A DNA stretch of 64,000 bases from Pseudomonas nicosulfuronedens (GCF_005877905.1 NZ_SWDV01000001.1:124001-188000); one strand, 5' to 3'; shown: positions 25,673-35,844, numbered from the stretch's first letter. Numbers and translations: made by a program. The notes: a model not told the origin generated them from the letters alone.

Positions 25673-26731
25673 ATGTCCCGTCCCCTCGATACCCTCTGGT
25701 ACACCCGTTGCCCGGTTCCCACGGGCCTTGGCATCGCCGTGCAGAAAGGCTGGCTGGAAGAGTCCCTGGCCGAGCAGGGCACGCAGATCAAGTCGCTGCG
25801 CGAGTCTTCCGACCAGGCGGTGCGCGAGTCGCACTTCGACCATACCCTGCAGAACTCGGTACGCCACGGCGGCAATATCCCGGCCATCTGGGCCCGTGCC
25901 AGCGGCCGCGAAACCCGCGTGATCGGCCTGTCCTGGGCCGATGAAGCACAACTGATCCTGACCACCGCCGAGAGCGGCATCCGTAGCGTGCGCGACCTGA
26001 AAGGCCGGCGCTTCGGCCTGCCGGACTGGAGCGGCGCGCAGATCGACTTCACCCGCGCCCAGGCCATCCGCGGCCTGGAAAACGCCCTGCGCCTGGAAGG
26101 CCTGGAAGTGCGCGACCTGGAACTGGTGGACTTCAGCCTGAAGGGCACCTTCAGCGACGAGGCACCGGGCAACATCGTCGGCATCACCGGCCACGGCGGC
26201 AGCCGCCGGCGCAATGGGCAGAACCCAGAGCTGGTCGGCCTGCTGCGTGGCGAAGTGGACGCGATCTTCCTCAAGGGTGCCCACGCCGTGCAGCTGGCGC
26301 AGCAGTTCGGCCTGCACACGGTGATCGACACCGGCGCGCATCCGGAGCCGCTGATCCGCTCCAACAACGGCACGCCGCGCACCCTGAGCGTCGACCTCAA
26401 CCTGCTGGAGCAACACCCCGACGCCGCCACCGCGATCCTCGCCTCGGTACTGCGCGCCGAGGACTGGGCGCACCAGCACCCGGACGACACCCGCCGCTAC
26501 CTGGCGCGGGAGACCAACAGCAGCGAATTCTGGGTCGCCAGCGCCTATGGCGAGGATGCCCACCTGCGCCTGCGCACCAACCTGGACGAAGGCTCGATCC
26601 TCGCCCTGCAGGACTTCACCGACTTCCTGCAGCGCTGGAACTTCATCCCGGCGCGCTTCGACGTGCGCGAATGGATCGACCCGCGCCCGCTGGAAGCCCT
26701 GCGCAGCCGCCTGGCACAGAAAACCGGCTGA
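25673..26731 (+). CDS. DszB-like sulfinate desulfinase (catalytic triad intact)
   Basis: A 352-residue protein with a periplasmic-binding-type fold but no signal peptide, so cytoplasmic. It resembles DszB (2'-hydroxybiphenyl-2-sulfinate desulfinase): CPVPTGLG near the N-terminus and SVRHGGNIPAIWARA later. The DszB triad Cys27/His60/Arg70 is matched by C13, H54 and R64, with the His-Arg spacing conserved. It probably removes sulfite from a sulfinate made by a flavin monooxygenase. It starts 17 bases after the SsuD-like gene with AAGGAG upstream. Automated annotation may call it a binding protein. Confidence 0.78.
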   Translation: MSRPLDTLWYTRCPVPTGLGIAVQKGWLEESLAEQGTQIKSLRESSDQAVRESHFDHTLQNSVRHGGNIPAIWARASGRETRVIGLSWADEAQLILTTAESGIRSVRDLKGRRFGLPDWSGAQIDFTRAQAIRGLENALRLEGLEVRDLELVDFSLKGTFSDEAPGNIVGITGHGGSRRRNGQNPELVGLLRGEVDAIFLKGAHAVQLAQQFGLHTVIDTGAHPEPLIRSNNGTPRTLSVDLNLLEQHPDAATAILASVLRAEDWAHQHPDDTRRYLARETNSSEFWVASAYGEDAHLRLRTNLDEGSILALQDFTDFLQRWNFIPARFDVREWIDPRPLEALRSRLAQKTG

Positions 26732-26750
26732 TCAACGTCACGAGGGCGAG

Positions 26751-26800
26751 CCCTCTCCCCCAGCCCCTCTCCGCCCTCTCAACAAGCTGGGGGGAGAGGG
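26751..26800. repeat. C/G-rich inverted repeat between the DszB-like paralogues
   Basis: CCTCTCCCCCAGC at the left is complemented by GCTGGGGGGAGAGG at the right (one extra G) around a pyrimidine-rich loop, in the 92-base gap between the two genes. It could attenuate transcription or protect the upstream mRNA from 3' decay. Confidence 0.6.
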
Positions 26801-26823
26801 GAGCCATTGAACTCCGAGTCCCC

Positions 26824-27879
26824 ATGAGCACACCGCTGGAAACCCTCTGGTACACCCACAGCCCCGTTCCCACGGGCCTCGGCATTGCCGTCGAATCCGG
26901 GCGCCTGGCCCAGGCCTTCCGCCCGTTCGGCACGCGCATCCAGTCGCTGCGCGAGTCGTCCGAGCGCGAGGTGCGCGAAGCGCATTTCGACCATCACCTG
27001 CCCTACTCCGTCCGCCACGGTGGCAACATCCCGGCCCTCTGGGCCCGCGCCAGCGGCGCACGCACGCGGGTGGTCGGGCTGTCGTGGAGCGACGAGGTGC
27101 AGTTGATCGTCAGCGCGCCGGACAGCGGCGTGCGCAGCATCCGCGACCTGCGCCACCGGCGCTTCGGCCTGCCGAAGTGGGCCAACGTGCAGATCGACTT
27201 CACCCGCGCCCAGAGCCTGCGCGGCCTGGAAAACGCCCTGCGCCTGGAAGGCCTGGAGGTGCGCGACGTCGAGCTGGTGGACTACCCCTACGGCGGCACC
27301 TTCAGCGACGATCCGGTGCGCCACGTGTTCGGCGCCCAGGTGGCGCTCAAGGGCAACCGCGTGGTGCAGCGCAACAACGAGCTGATCGGCCTGCTGCGCG
27401 GCGACATCGACGCGATCTTCCTCAAGGGCGCCCACGGCCTGCAGCTGGCCCACGAATTCGGCCTGCACGTGGTGATGGACGTCGGCTCGCACCCCGAGCC
27501 ATTGGTGCGCTCCAACATCGGCACGCCACGCACCCTGACCGTCGACCAGCAACTGCTGGACGAGCACTTCGACGCCGCCGTGCTGGTGCTCGATACCGTG
27601 CTGCGCGCCGAGCAATGGGCCTGGGCACACCCGGAAGAAACCCGTCGTTTCCTCGCCCGCGAGCTGAACACCAGCGAGTTCTGGGTCGCCAGCGCCTACG
27701 GCGAAGACGCGCACCTGCGCCTGCAGACCAACCTCGCCGAGCGCTCGATCAACGCGCTACGCGATCTCACCGCGTTCCTCCAGCGCTGGGAATTCATCGG
27801 CGACAACTTCAGCGTCGACGACTGGATCGACCCGCGCCCGCTGGAAGCCCTGCTGGGGAAGATCGATGTCGCCATCTAG
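26824..27879 (+). CDS. DszB-like paralogue lacking the catalytic cysteine
   Basis: A 351-residue paralogue of the preceding protein, alignable almost without gaps (LETLWYTHSPVPTGLGIA; HFDHHLPYSVRHGGNIPALWARASGA). Position 13 is Ser where the active paralogue and DszB have Cys, while H54 and R64 are kept. It has no signal peptide, so it is unlikely to be a periplasmic binding protein. It may be a cytoplasmic pseudo-enzyme, a heterodimer partner, a sulfinate sensor, or an enzyme using Ser. The next gene overlaps its end by 14 bases. Confidence 0.75.
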   Translation: MSTPLETLWYTHSPVPTGLGIAVESGRLAQAFRPFGTRIQSLRESSEREVREAHFDHHLPYSVRHGGNIPALWARASGARTRVVGLSWSDEVQLIVSAPDSGVRSIRDLRHRRFGLPKWANVQIDFTRAQSLRGLENALRLEGLEVRDVELVDYPYGGTFSDDPVRHVFGAQVALKGNRVVQRNNELIGLLRGDIDAIFLKGAHGLQLAHEFGLHVVMDVGSHPEPLVRSNIGTPRTLTVDQQLLDEHFDAAVLVLDTVLRAEQWAWAHPEETRRFLARELNTSEFWVASAYGEDAHLRLQTNLAERSINALRDLTAFLQRWEFIGDNFSVDDWIDPRPLEALLGKIDVAI

Positions 27880-29077
27880 CGCGGCGCGGCCTGGCGCCTT
27901 CCTGCTCAACTTCATGCTGCTGGCGGCCTTCAGTGGCGCCACCATCGGCATGGCGAAGATCGTCACCACGCTCTACGCCATCAGCATCGGTGCCAACGCC
28001 ATGCAGATCGGCATCATCTCGGCCATGGAGGCCCTCGGCATGGTGATCCTGACCCTGCCGGCCGGCTTCGTCATTGCGCGCTTCGGCGCGCGCCGGGTGT
28101 ACTTCCTCGCCAGCCTCGGGCCGATGCTGCTGAACCTGGCCATCCCGCTGTTCGGCGGCTGGTTGTGGCTGGCCGCTGCGCGCCTGCTGATCGGCCTGTG
28201 CATCCCGTTCCGCATTGTCGCCATGAACAGCGCCTTCCTGCGTCAGCTCAAGCGCATCGGCAACGACAAGGCCGGCTGGTATCGCGGCTCGCTGACCCTC
28301 GGCATGGGCCTGCTCGGACCGCTGCTGGGCAACTGGCTGAGCGGCACGGCGAGCTTCACCTGGGGCTTTGCTGCCATCGGCCTGTGCTTTGGCCTGATGG
28401 CTTTCTACAGCCTCGGTTTCTGGGAAGGCGAAGCGCCCAGTGAAGACATCCCCGTGGCCGCCGCCACCGGCGGATTGCTGCAACAGGTCGGCGTCATGCT
28501 GGCCAACGTCGAGATCGCCGAGAGTTGCCTGGTCGAACTGCTCAGCGCTGCCACCAGCGCGCTGTTCGGCACCTTCATCCTGCTGCTGGCGATGGAAGTC
28601 GCCGGCCTCTCGCAAGGCCAGGCGGTGAGCCTGGTGATGATCCAGGGCCTGGCCTCGGTGCTCGGCCTGTTCGGCTTCGGCTACCTGATCGAACGCAGCG
28701 GCCGCAAGCTGGCCTATGTCGGCAGTCTCGGCGCGGCGCTCGCCGCCCTGCTGCTGCTGGGCATTGCCCGCGATTACTGGCTACTGGCCCTGGGCGGCGT
28801 ACTGCTCAGCGCGGCGGCGGCGCTGATCCACCTGGTGAACATGGCCCAACTGGGCGAGCACGCCATGGACAAGAGCAAGATTTCCGGGCTGTTCAACCTG
28901 GCGTCCATGTCTGGCAGTTTTTCCGGCGCGCTGCTTGGCGGGGCGATCAGCCATTTCGTCGGGCTGGGCAACCTGTTCCTCTGCTGGATTCCCCTGGTGC
29001 TGCTGGCCGCGCTGTTCTGCTGGCAACGCAAGCTGCGCCGGCAAACCACCGAGCCGCTGCTCGGCCAGGAGGGCTGA
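27866..29077 (+). CDS. MFS transporter in the organosulfur operon
   Basis: A 403-residue membrane protein with about 12 hydrophobic helices and the MFS loop 2-3 pattern (GFVIARFGARRVYF). It starts within the end of the DszB-like paralogue (14-base overlap, GGGGAAG ribosome-binding site), so it is translationally linked. Encoded among sulfur genes, it may export a desulfurised product or sulfite, or import an alternative sulfur source. The substrate cannot be told from sequence. Confidence 0.85.
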   Translation: MSPSSAARPGAFLLNFMLLAAFSGATIGMAKIVTTLYAISIGANAMQIGIISAMEALGMVILTLPAGFVIARFGARRVYFLASLGPMLLNLAIPLFGGWLWLAAARLLIGLCIPFRIVAMNSAFLRQLKRIGNDKAGWYRGSLTLGMGLLGPLLGNWLSGTASFTWGFAAIGLCFGLMAFYSLGFWEGEAPSEDIPVAAATGGLLQQVGVMLANVEIAESCLVELLSAATSALFGTFILLLAMEVAGLSQGQAVSLVMIQGLASVLGLFGFGYLIERSGRKLAYVGSLGAALAALLLLGIARDYWLLALGGVLLSAAAALIHLVNMAQLGEHAMDKSKISGLFNLASMSGSFSGALLGGAISHFVGLGNLFLCWIPLVLLAALFCWQRKLRRQTTEPLLGQEG

Positions 29078-29080
29078 TCG

Positions 29081-29839
29081 ATGACCCACCTACTGGATCG
29101 CCTGAGCTGGTTCGTCTCGCCCCTGCTCCTGCTGCTGGCCTGGTTCGTCGCCGCCCGCGCCGGCTGGTTCCCGCCGCAACTGCTGGTGCCGCCAGCGGAA
29201 GTCTGGGCCAGTTTCCGTGACCTGCTGGCCAGCGGCGAGCTGCGCGAGCACGTGGTGAACAGCCTGTCGCGCCTGGCCATCGGTTTCTCCATCGGTGCCG
29301 TCGGCGGGCTGCTGTTCGGCACCGCCATGGCGCTGTCGAAGACCGTGGAAGCCTACTGCGCGCCGCTGTTCCACACCCTGCGCCAGGTGCCGTCGATCGC
29401 GCTGATCCCGATGTTCATCCTGTTCTTCGGTGTGGAAGAAACCTTCAAGGTACTGATCGTCACCAAGGCCGCCTTCTTTCCCGTGGCGCTGGCCGCCAGC
29501 GAAGGCGTGAAGGGCATTCCGCGCGGCTACTTCGAAGTCGCCAGCGTGTACCGCCTGCCGCTGTGGAGCCTGCTGCGCGACGTCGCCTTCCCGGCCGCCG
29601 CACCGCCCATCGTCACTGGCCTGCGTATCAGCCTGAGCCGCGCCTGGATGGTACTGGTGGCCGCCGAGCTGCTCGCCGCCGACAGCGGCCTGGGGCAGAT
29701 GATCGAACTGAGCCGGCAGATGCTGCGCATCGACATCGTGATGGTCGGCGTGGTGGCCACCGGCGCCATCGGCTTCATTCTCGATTTCGCCTTCCGCCTG
29801 CTGGAGAGGCGCCTGCTGCGCTGGAGACCGACGCCATGA
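29081..29839 (+). CDS. ABC transporter permease, SsuC/TauC type (first of two)
   Basis: A 252-residue inner-membrane permease of the BPD_transp_1 family with about six helices. The EAA-type cytoplasmic loop is visible (EGVKGIPRGYFEVASVYRLP). It starts 3 bases after the MFS stop, and its own stop overlaps the next permease (ATGA). Two different permeases in one nitrate/sulfonate/taurine-type transporter is unusual for Ssu systems, which use a homodimer. Confidence 0.88.
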   Translation: MTHLLDRLSWFVSPLLLLLAWFVAARAGWFPPQLLVPPAEVWASFRDLLASGELREHVVNSLSRLAIGFSIGAVGGLLFGTAMALSKTVEAYCAPLFHTLRQVPSIALIPMFILFFGVEETFKVLIVTKAAFFPVALAASEGVKGIPRGYFEVASVYRLPLWSLLRDVAFPAAAPPIVTGLRISLSRAWMVLVAAELLAADSGLGQMIELSRQMLRIDIVMVGVVATGAIGFILDFAFRLLERRLLRWRPTP

Positions 29840-30597
29840 TCCGTACGCTCAAATCGCTGCGTGGGCTGCTGCTGCCGGCCCTGCTGATCGCCGCCTGGCA
29901 CTGGCAGTCGCAACAGGGCGCCAGCGCCGCCTATGCCTTCGTGCCGCTGGAGCGCATAGGCGCCGGCTTCGCCGAGCTGATCCGTACCGGCGAGCTGTGG
30001 CTGAGCGTGTCCGCCAGCCTGCAACGCACCTGCCTGGGACTGCTGCTGGGCGTACTCAGCGGCTTCGTGCTGGGCGCCGGCATGGCCTTGTCGAAGCCCC
30101 TGGAGCGGCTGTTCGCGCCGCTGTACCACACGATCCGCCAGGTGCCGATCCTCGGCCTGATCCCACTGATCGCCCTGTGGTTCGGCAGTGGCGAGCCATC
30201 CAAGGTGCTGATCGTCAGTCTTGCCGCCTTCTACCCGATGACGCTGAACGCCTTCGAGGGCTTCCGCGACGTGGAGAAGCGCTACCGCGAGGTCGGCCGG
30301 CTGTATGCCTTCGGCCCCTGGCAGCAGTTCCGCGAAGTGCTGCTGCCCGGTGCGCTGCCCAGCCTGAGCAACGGCGTGCTGCATGCGCTGGCCTTTGCCT
30401 GGGTCAGTTCGGTGGGCTGCGAGTTGTTCCTCTCCACCGGCATGGGCCTGGGCAACCTGATGATGAACGCCGAGACCGGCTCGCGCATGGAGGTCGTGGT
30501 GATCGGCGTACTCAGCATCGGCCTGCTCGGCTACGCCATGAACCAGCTGTTCGCCCGCCTCGCGCGCCACCTGCTGCGCTGGCGCAACCTGCGCTAG
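29836..30597 (+). CDS. ABC transporter permease, SsuC/TauC type (second of two)
   Basis: A 253-residue paralogue of the preceding permease with the EAA loop EGFRDVEKRYREVGRLYAFG. The start at ATG 29836 overlaps the previous stop by 4 bases; a longer in-frame extension is rejected because it runs inside the first permease gene. With the first permease it probably forms a heterodimeric channel. Confidence 0.88.
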   Translation: MIRTLKSLRGLLLPALLIAAWHWQSQQGASAAYAFVPLERIGAGFAELIRTGELWLSVSASLQRTCLGLLLGVLSGFVLGAGMALSKPLERLFAPLYHTIRQVPILGLIPLIALWFGSGEPSKVLIVSLAAFYPMTLNAFEGFRDVEKRYREVGRLYAFGPWQQFREVLLPGALPSLSNGVLHALAFAWVSSVGCELFLSTGMGLGNLMMNAETGSRMEVVVIGVLSIGLLGYAMNQLFARLARHLLRWRNLR

Positions 30598-30624
30598 GGC
30601 TTTCTCCCATTCGGCCTACCTGCC

Positions 30625-31434
30625 ATGAGTGCTTCGATCATGAACGCGATCCTCGACCCCGCCATCCTTCCCACCCAGCAGGCGCAATCGGGCGCGCTGG
30701 CCATCCAGGGCCTGAGCAAGGCCTACTCCATCGACGGTCGCAGCCTTCCGGTGCTGGAGAACATCAACTTGGACGTGCGCCCCGGCGAATTCGTCAGCAT
30801 CGTCGGCGCCAGCGGATGCGGCAAATCCTCGCTACTGCGGCTGATCGTCGGCCTGGAGAATGACTACCACGGGCGCATCCTGCTCGACGGCCAGACCGTC
30901 ACCGGCACCGGGCTGGAGCGCGGCATCGTGTTCCAGGACCACCGTCTGTTCCCCTGGAAGACCGTGGAAGAGAACGTCGCCCTGGCGCTGAAGCAACAGA
31001 AACTCAGCCGCGCCGAGAAGCGCGAGCTCGTGGCCGATCACCTGGAGCTGGTGGGCCTGACCGGTTTCGAGCAGGCCTACCCGCACCAGCTTTCCGGCGG
31101 CATGGCGCAGCGCGCCGCCATCGCCCGCGCGCTGATCACCCGGCCCAAGGTGCTGTTGCTGGATGAACCCTTCGGCGCCCTCGACGCCCTCACCCGCGTG
31201 CGCCTGCAGCACGAGCTGCAACGCATCTGGGTGCAGCATCGCAGCACCATGATCATGGTCACCCATGACGTGGAAGAGGCGCTGTACCTGGGCGACCGGG
31301 TGATCGTCATGGACGCGCGGCCGGGGCGGATCCGCCACGAGGTACGGGTCGACCTGTCGCATCCGCGCGAGCGTGGCGCACCGCTACTGACGAAGTTGAA
31401 GGAAGAACTGCTGGCGGAACTGATGCACGGCTGA
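30625..31434 (+). CDS. ABC transporter ATP-binding protein, SsuB/TauB type
   Basis: A 269-residue ATPase with Walker A GASGCGKSS (61-69), a Q-loop (VFQDHRLFPW), signature LSGGM (156-160), Walker B VLLLDEPFGALD and the switch histidine in MVTHDVEEAL. It energises the two permeases just upstream. The last gene of the operon, it is followed by a palindromic repeat rather than a clear terminator. Confidence 0.92.
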   Translation: MSASIMNAILDPAILPTQQAQSGALAIQGLSKAYSIDGRSLPVLENINLDVRPGEFVSIVGASGCGKSSLLRLIVGLENDYHGRILLDGQTVTGTGLERGIVFQDHRLFPWKTVEENVALALKQQKLSRAEKRELVADHLELVGLTGFEQAYPHQLSGGMAQRAAIARALITRPKVLLLDEPFGALDALTRVRLQHELQRIWVQHRSTMIMVTHDVEEALYLGDRVIVMDARPGRIRHEVRVDLSHPRERGAPLLTKLKEELLAELMHG

Positions 31435-31441
31435 TGATCGC

Positions 31442-31475
31442 GTAGGGCGCATAACCCCGAACGGGTTATGCGCCA
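31442..31475. repeat. GTAGGGCG/ATAAC palindromic repeat, copy 1
   Basis: GTAGGGCGCATAACCC mirrored by GGGTTATGCGCC around GAAC. It is the same family as 34591-34626 and 63701-63782: an intergenic REP-like hairpin, here directly after the ABC ATPase gene, where it may end or stabilise the transcript. Confidence 0.8.
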
Positions 31476-31505
31476 TCGGCCATCGGCCATCGGGAGAGCG
31501 TCAAC

Positions 31506-31582
31506 GTAGGATGGCGTGGAGCGCAGCGATACCCATCGGTTTGTCCCACCGTTGACGATGGGTATCGCAAGCTCCACCCATC

Positions 31583-31586
<4 letters not shown>
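31506..31586. repeat. GTAGGATGG...CCATCCTAC long inverted repeat overlapping the sulP stop codon
   Basis: An 81-base imperfect palindrome. GTAGGATGG with GTGGAGC and CGATACCCATCG on the left mirrors CGATGGGTATCG, GCTCCACCCATCCTAC on the right. Its outer end includes 31583-31585, which is the TAG stop of the SulP gene on the minus strand. It is a typical Pseudomonas intergenic repeat. Confidence 0.8.
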
Positions 31587-33241
<1,655 letters not shown>

Positions 33242-33713
33242 CACAGTCTCCGACGGGATAACGATGCTGGATGCTAGCAGGACCGGCAGCGGAACGAACG
33301 GGCGCAGGTCATGAGTGTGGCGTGCTGTCGCAGGCAGAACAGAGTGAACAGAATATTGCACAAGCTTGATGACACGCAGGGTCCAGCAGGGTTCTCAGGT
33401 GCCTGTTCATGGGCATCCATGACTTGAATCAAGGCGATCGATTTGCCAGCGAAACGGGAAATTGGCACAATGTGTTCATTATGTTGAACATCAAGGCTCT
33501 GCCTCTCTCCACTTCCCGCCTGGTTTCGCGCGAGCGTCACTGGACCGGCGACCTCTAGCTCCTCCCTTCGGCTGCTACCTGAGCGTGGCGCCAAGCGCGG
33601 CCAACACTCAACAGTGATTGCCGCCCGAGTCGGCGCCACCGACCCCGAACCGAAACCGCCGCAAGGATGCTCTTAGCGAGACTGCGCGCGGCTGCCCGTG
33701 GGAGGGCTTTACC
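33242..33713. other. Divergent intergenic region between sulP and mdtJI
   Basis: About 470 bases without a gene. It includes the inverted repeat TGTTCA-N6-TGAACA (33473-33490) and a GC-rich stretch with several small stems (for example GTCGG/CCGAC near 33629), which could be a structured leader of the SMR genes. I could not match it to a known riboswitch by eye. Confidence 0.5.
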
Positions 33714-34085
33714 ATGCGTTCCTGGATCTATCTGTTTACCGCCATCGGCTTCGAAGTCATTGGCACCACCTCGATGAAATTCACCCACACGCTGTTCCCG
33801 ATCGCCGGGCTGCTGGTGATGTACCTGATGATCGGCCTGTCGTACTACTTCCTGTCGCTGGCCGTGAAACGCGTTCCGGTCGGCGTGGCCTACGCCCTGT
33901 GGGAAGGCATCGGGATCGTACTGATCACCCTGGTCAGCGCCTTCTTCCTCGGCGAGCACCTGAGCCTGGACAAGGCCCTGGGCCTGGCCGTGATGATTGC
34001 CGGCATCCTGCTGGTGAAGTCCGGCACCCGGACCGCCAAGCCCGAAGAAGGCCGTGAACTGAAGGGGGAGGTCGCGACATGCTGA
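33714..34085 (+). CDS. SMR-family exporter subunit (MdtJ-like)
   Basis: A 123-residue protein with four membrane helices. It carries the small-multidrug-resistance glutamate in helix 1 ([17 protein letters not shown]) and a [11 protein letters not shown] segment. With the overlapping next gene it makes a two-subunit SMR pair of the MdtJI type, known in E. coli for spermidine export. The ATG at 33714 follows GGAGGG; longer in-frame starts are not supported. Confidence 0.85.
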   Translation: MRSWIYLFTAIGFEVIGTTSMKFTHTLFPIAGLLVMYLMIGLSYYFLSLAVKRVPVGVAYALWEGIGIVLITLVSAFFLGEHLSLDKALGLAVMIAGILLVKSGTRTAKPEEGRELKGEVATC

Positions 34086-34408
34086 ACCATGACCTGATTC
34101 CGATGGCCTGGCTGGGCCTGGCCATCGTCCTGGAAGTGATCGCCAACCTGCTGCTGAAGTATTCCGACGGCTTCCGCAAGCGCCTGATCGGCGTCGCCTC
34201 GATCCTCTGCGTACTGGGCGCGTTCACCGCGCTGGCGCAGGCGGTGCGCGGTATCGAACTGTCTGTGGCCTACGCCATCTGGGGCGGCTTCGGCATCCTC
34301 GCCACCGTCGCCATGGGCTGGGCCCTGTTTGGCCAACGCCTGGTGTGGCGCGGCTGGGCCGGCCTGGCGATGCTGGTGTTGGGCATGGGCCTGCTGAAGC
34401 TGGCGTGA
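34079..34408 (+). CDS. SMR-family exporter subunit (MdtI-like)
   Basis: A 109-residue, four-helix SMR protein with conserved Glu in helix 1 ([20 protein letters not shown]) and [11 protein letters not shown]. It overlaps mdtJ-like by 7 bases and should dimerise with it. Substrate could be polyamines or cationic compounds. Confidence 0.85.
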   Translation: MLNHDLIPMAWLGLAIVLEVIANLLLKYSDGFRKRLIGVASILCVLGAFTALAQAVRGIELSVAYAIWGGFGILATVAMGWALFGQRLVWRGWAGLAMLVLGMGLLKLA

Positions 34409-34425
34409 TCGGCGAATGAAACGAG

Positions 34426-34453
34426 AAAGGCGGAGCTGCGCTCCGCCTTTTTT
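34426..34453 (+). terminator. Rho-independent terminator after the SMR gene pair
   Basis: An 11-bp stem (AAAGGCGGAGC and its complement) with a 3-base loop and a run of six T, beginning 18 bases after the MdtI-like stop. Confidence 0.93.
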
Positions 34454-34480
34454 GTTGTGTCGAAGTTGGCTGCCGTGCGG

Positions 34481-34564
34481 TTCGCGAGCAAGAACTGGGC
34501 GTCCCCCTCGATCCTACGAAGAGCACGCCGCGCCCGACCTGTAGGAGCGAGCTTGCTCGCGAAC
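34481..34564. repeat. GTAGGAGCGAGC REP pair, copy at the left flank of the flagellar locus
   Basis: Left arm TTCGCGAGCAAG (degenerate) and right arm GTAGGAGCGAGCTTGCTCGC (34541-34560) around a spacer containing GCGTCCCCCT and CCTACGAAGAGC. The spacer words recur in the 62772-62842 copy in rearranged order, showing common descent. Confidence 0.8.
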
Positions 34565-34590
34565 AGCCCTTGCACTGCCGCATCCTGAAC

Positions 34591-34626
34591 GTAGGGCGGA
34601 TAACGCTGGCGCGTTATGCGCCCTAC
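34591..34626. repeat. GTAGGGCG/ATAAC palindromic repeat, copy 2
   Basis: A 36-base inverted repeat: GTAGGGCGGATAACGC mirrored by GCGTTATGCGCCCTAC. It lies 31 bases from the lafW-like stop. Confidence 0.8.
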
Positions 34627-34656
34627 CAGAACCGCGCGCTTCCTATCGTGGAGAAC

Positions 34657-35703
34657 TCAGGCCAACAGGCTCACCACCGCGAAGCGGCTGAGATTGGCCT
34701 GCGCCACCACCGTCTGAGCCGCCGCGCTGTAATGCGTAGCGCTACGCCCCATGCGGTCGAGCATGGAAGCGGCGAAGGTGTGCGCCCATTCGCGCTCGTC
34801 CTCGCTGGCATGGCGGTCGAGGAAGTCGCGGATGTCGTCCTGGCGATGGCGCAGTTGATCGCGCAGGCCGCCGATGCGATCCAGCGCCGAGACGACCGAA
34901 TCGAGCAACTGACGCTGCTCGCGGAAAGCATCGGTGCTGATCTCGGTGGGGAACGCCAGCAGCCCCTCCTCCTGGCTTTTCAGCCGGGTGTTCTTGCCCT
35001 TGGCGAACAGCTTGCCCTCGCCCTGCACCGCCAGTTGGCCTTTGAGCTGCTGCCAGTCGGCCTCGGGCGCGGAGAACTTCAACGCACCGTCGCTATCGAG
35101 TTCGGCACGGATGCCGGCCTGGCCCAGCGTGGCATTGAAGCGGCGCAGTACCTGCTCGGTGCTCATGCCATCGTCCAGCACCACCGCGGCCGGCTCGGCG
35201 AGCTGTCGCCCGGCGCTGAACAGCAGGGTTTCCGTGCCCGAACGCTGGATGTCCTGCACCGATTCCAGGCCTTCAAGGCTGAAGCGACTGCGCACCGGTT
35301 CGTTGAGGCGCAGGCGGAAGTTGGCGTCCAGGCTGCCGTCCGAGCGCTGGGCGCGCTGCTCCAGCAGCTCGTTGACCTGCCGGGTGGCCTGGCGCACGCC
35401 TTCGCGGTCCTGGGATTGTGGCGCGCTGAGTTCGCGGCTGAGATTGAGCTTGAGGCCGCCGAGACGGTCCTGCAGGTCGCCCAGGTAGCTGTCGGCCGAC
35501 TGTATGGAGGACAACTGCTGGTTGAGTTGCAGGTTGAAGCTGCCGCTCTTCTGCGCGCCGCGCGCCATCTGTGCGGCGTTCTCGCCTTTTTCCTCACCTT
35601 TGCGCAGGGCGTTCTGCCGCTCCCCCGTGGAGGGCAGGATGACGTCGCGGCGGGCGCTGGGATCGAAGACGGCAGCGGCCGGCAGTTGCTTGATGACCTT
35701 CAT
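34657..35703 (-). CDS. LafW-like hook-associated protein of a lateral flagellar system
   Basis: A 348-residue soluble protein located directly after flgL, the place occupied by lafW in enterobacterial Flag-2 loci. It has no signal peptide. N-terminal residues MKVIKQLPAAAVFDPSARR are followed by long Gln- and Arg-rich helices (about 40-125) and a C-terminal helical segment (about 270-345) ending FAVVSLLA, consistent with a filament or axial-type protein. The identity rests mainly on position. Start is ATG 35703; an earlier in-frame codon adds 12 residues. Confidence 0.6.
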   Translation of the reverse strand: MKVIKQLPAAAVFDPSARRDVILPSTGERQNALRKGEEKGENAAQMARGAQKSGSFNLQLNQQLSSIQSADSYLGDLQDRLGGLKLNLSRELSAPQSQDREGVRQATRQVNELLEQRAQRSDGSLDANFRLRLNEPVRSRFSLEGLESVQDIQRSGTETLLFSAGRQLAEPAAVVLDDGMSTEQVLRRFNATLGQAGIRAELDSDGALKFSAPEADWQQLKGQLAVQGEGKLFAKGKNTRLKSQEEGLLAFPTEISTDAFREQRQLLDSVVSALDRIGGLRDQLRHRQDDIRDFLDRHASEDEREWAHTFAASMLDRMGRSATHYSAAAQTVVAQANLSRFAVVSLLA

Positions 35704-35844
35704 GGTGACCTCTGCACCGGATGTGCTTCCGCCCGGCATCTGGGCCGGGCGGAGGCGGGATAAAAAGTAGGGAAACCGGGCACTGCTCCGCCGATTGGCG
35801 TCCAGACCTCCTTGCGGCGCGGCCCGGCTCCCCTACGAAGAAAC

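Noticed and set aside
24185-26731. A single 848-codon open frame continuing into the DszB-like gene, with a poly-cysteine stretch (LLPHCCC) that could be a cysteine-sensing leader peptide
   Set aside because: The frame runs without stop through the SsuD-like gene in the wrong frame, has no ribosome-binding site at any upstream start, and the Cys codons are part of the shared CTGCTGCC motif. The real DszB-like start at 25673 has AAGGAG upstream.
33540-33713. yybP-ykoY (manganese) or ykkC-type riboswitch before the SMR genes
   Set aside because: A GAGACT-like segment is present, but the conserved loop and junction sequences of these riboswitches could not be placed.
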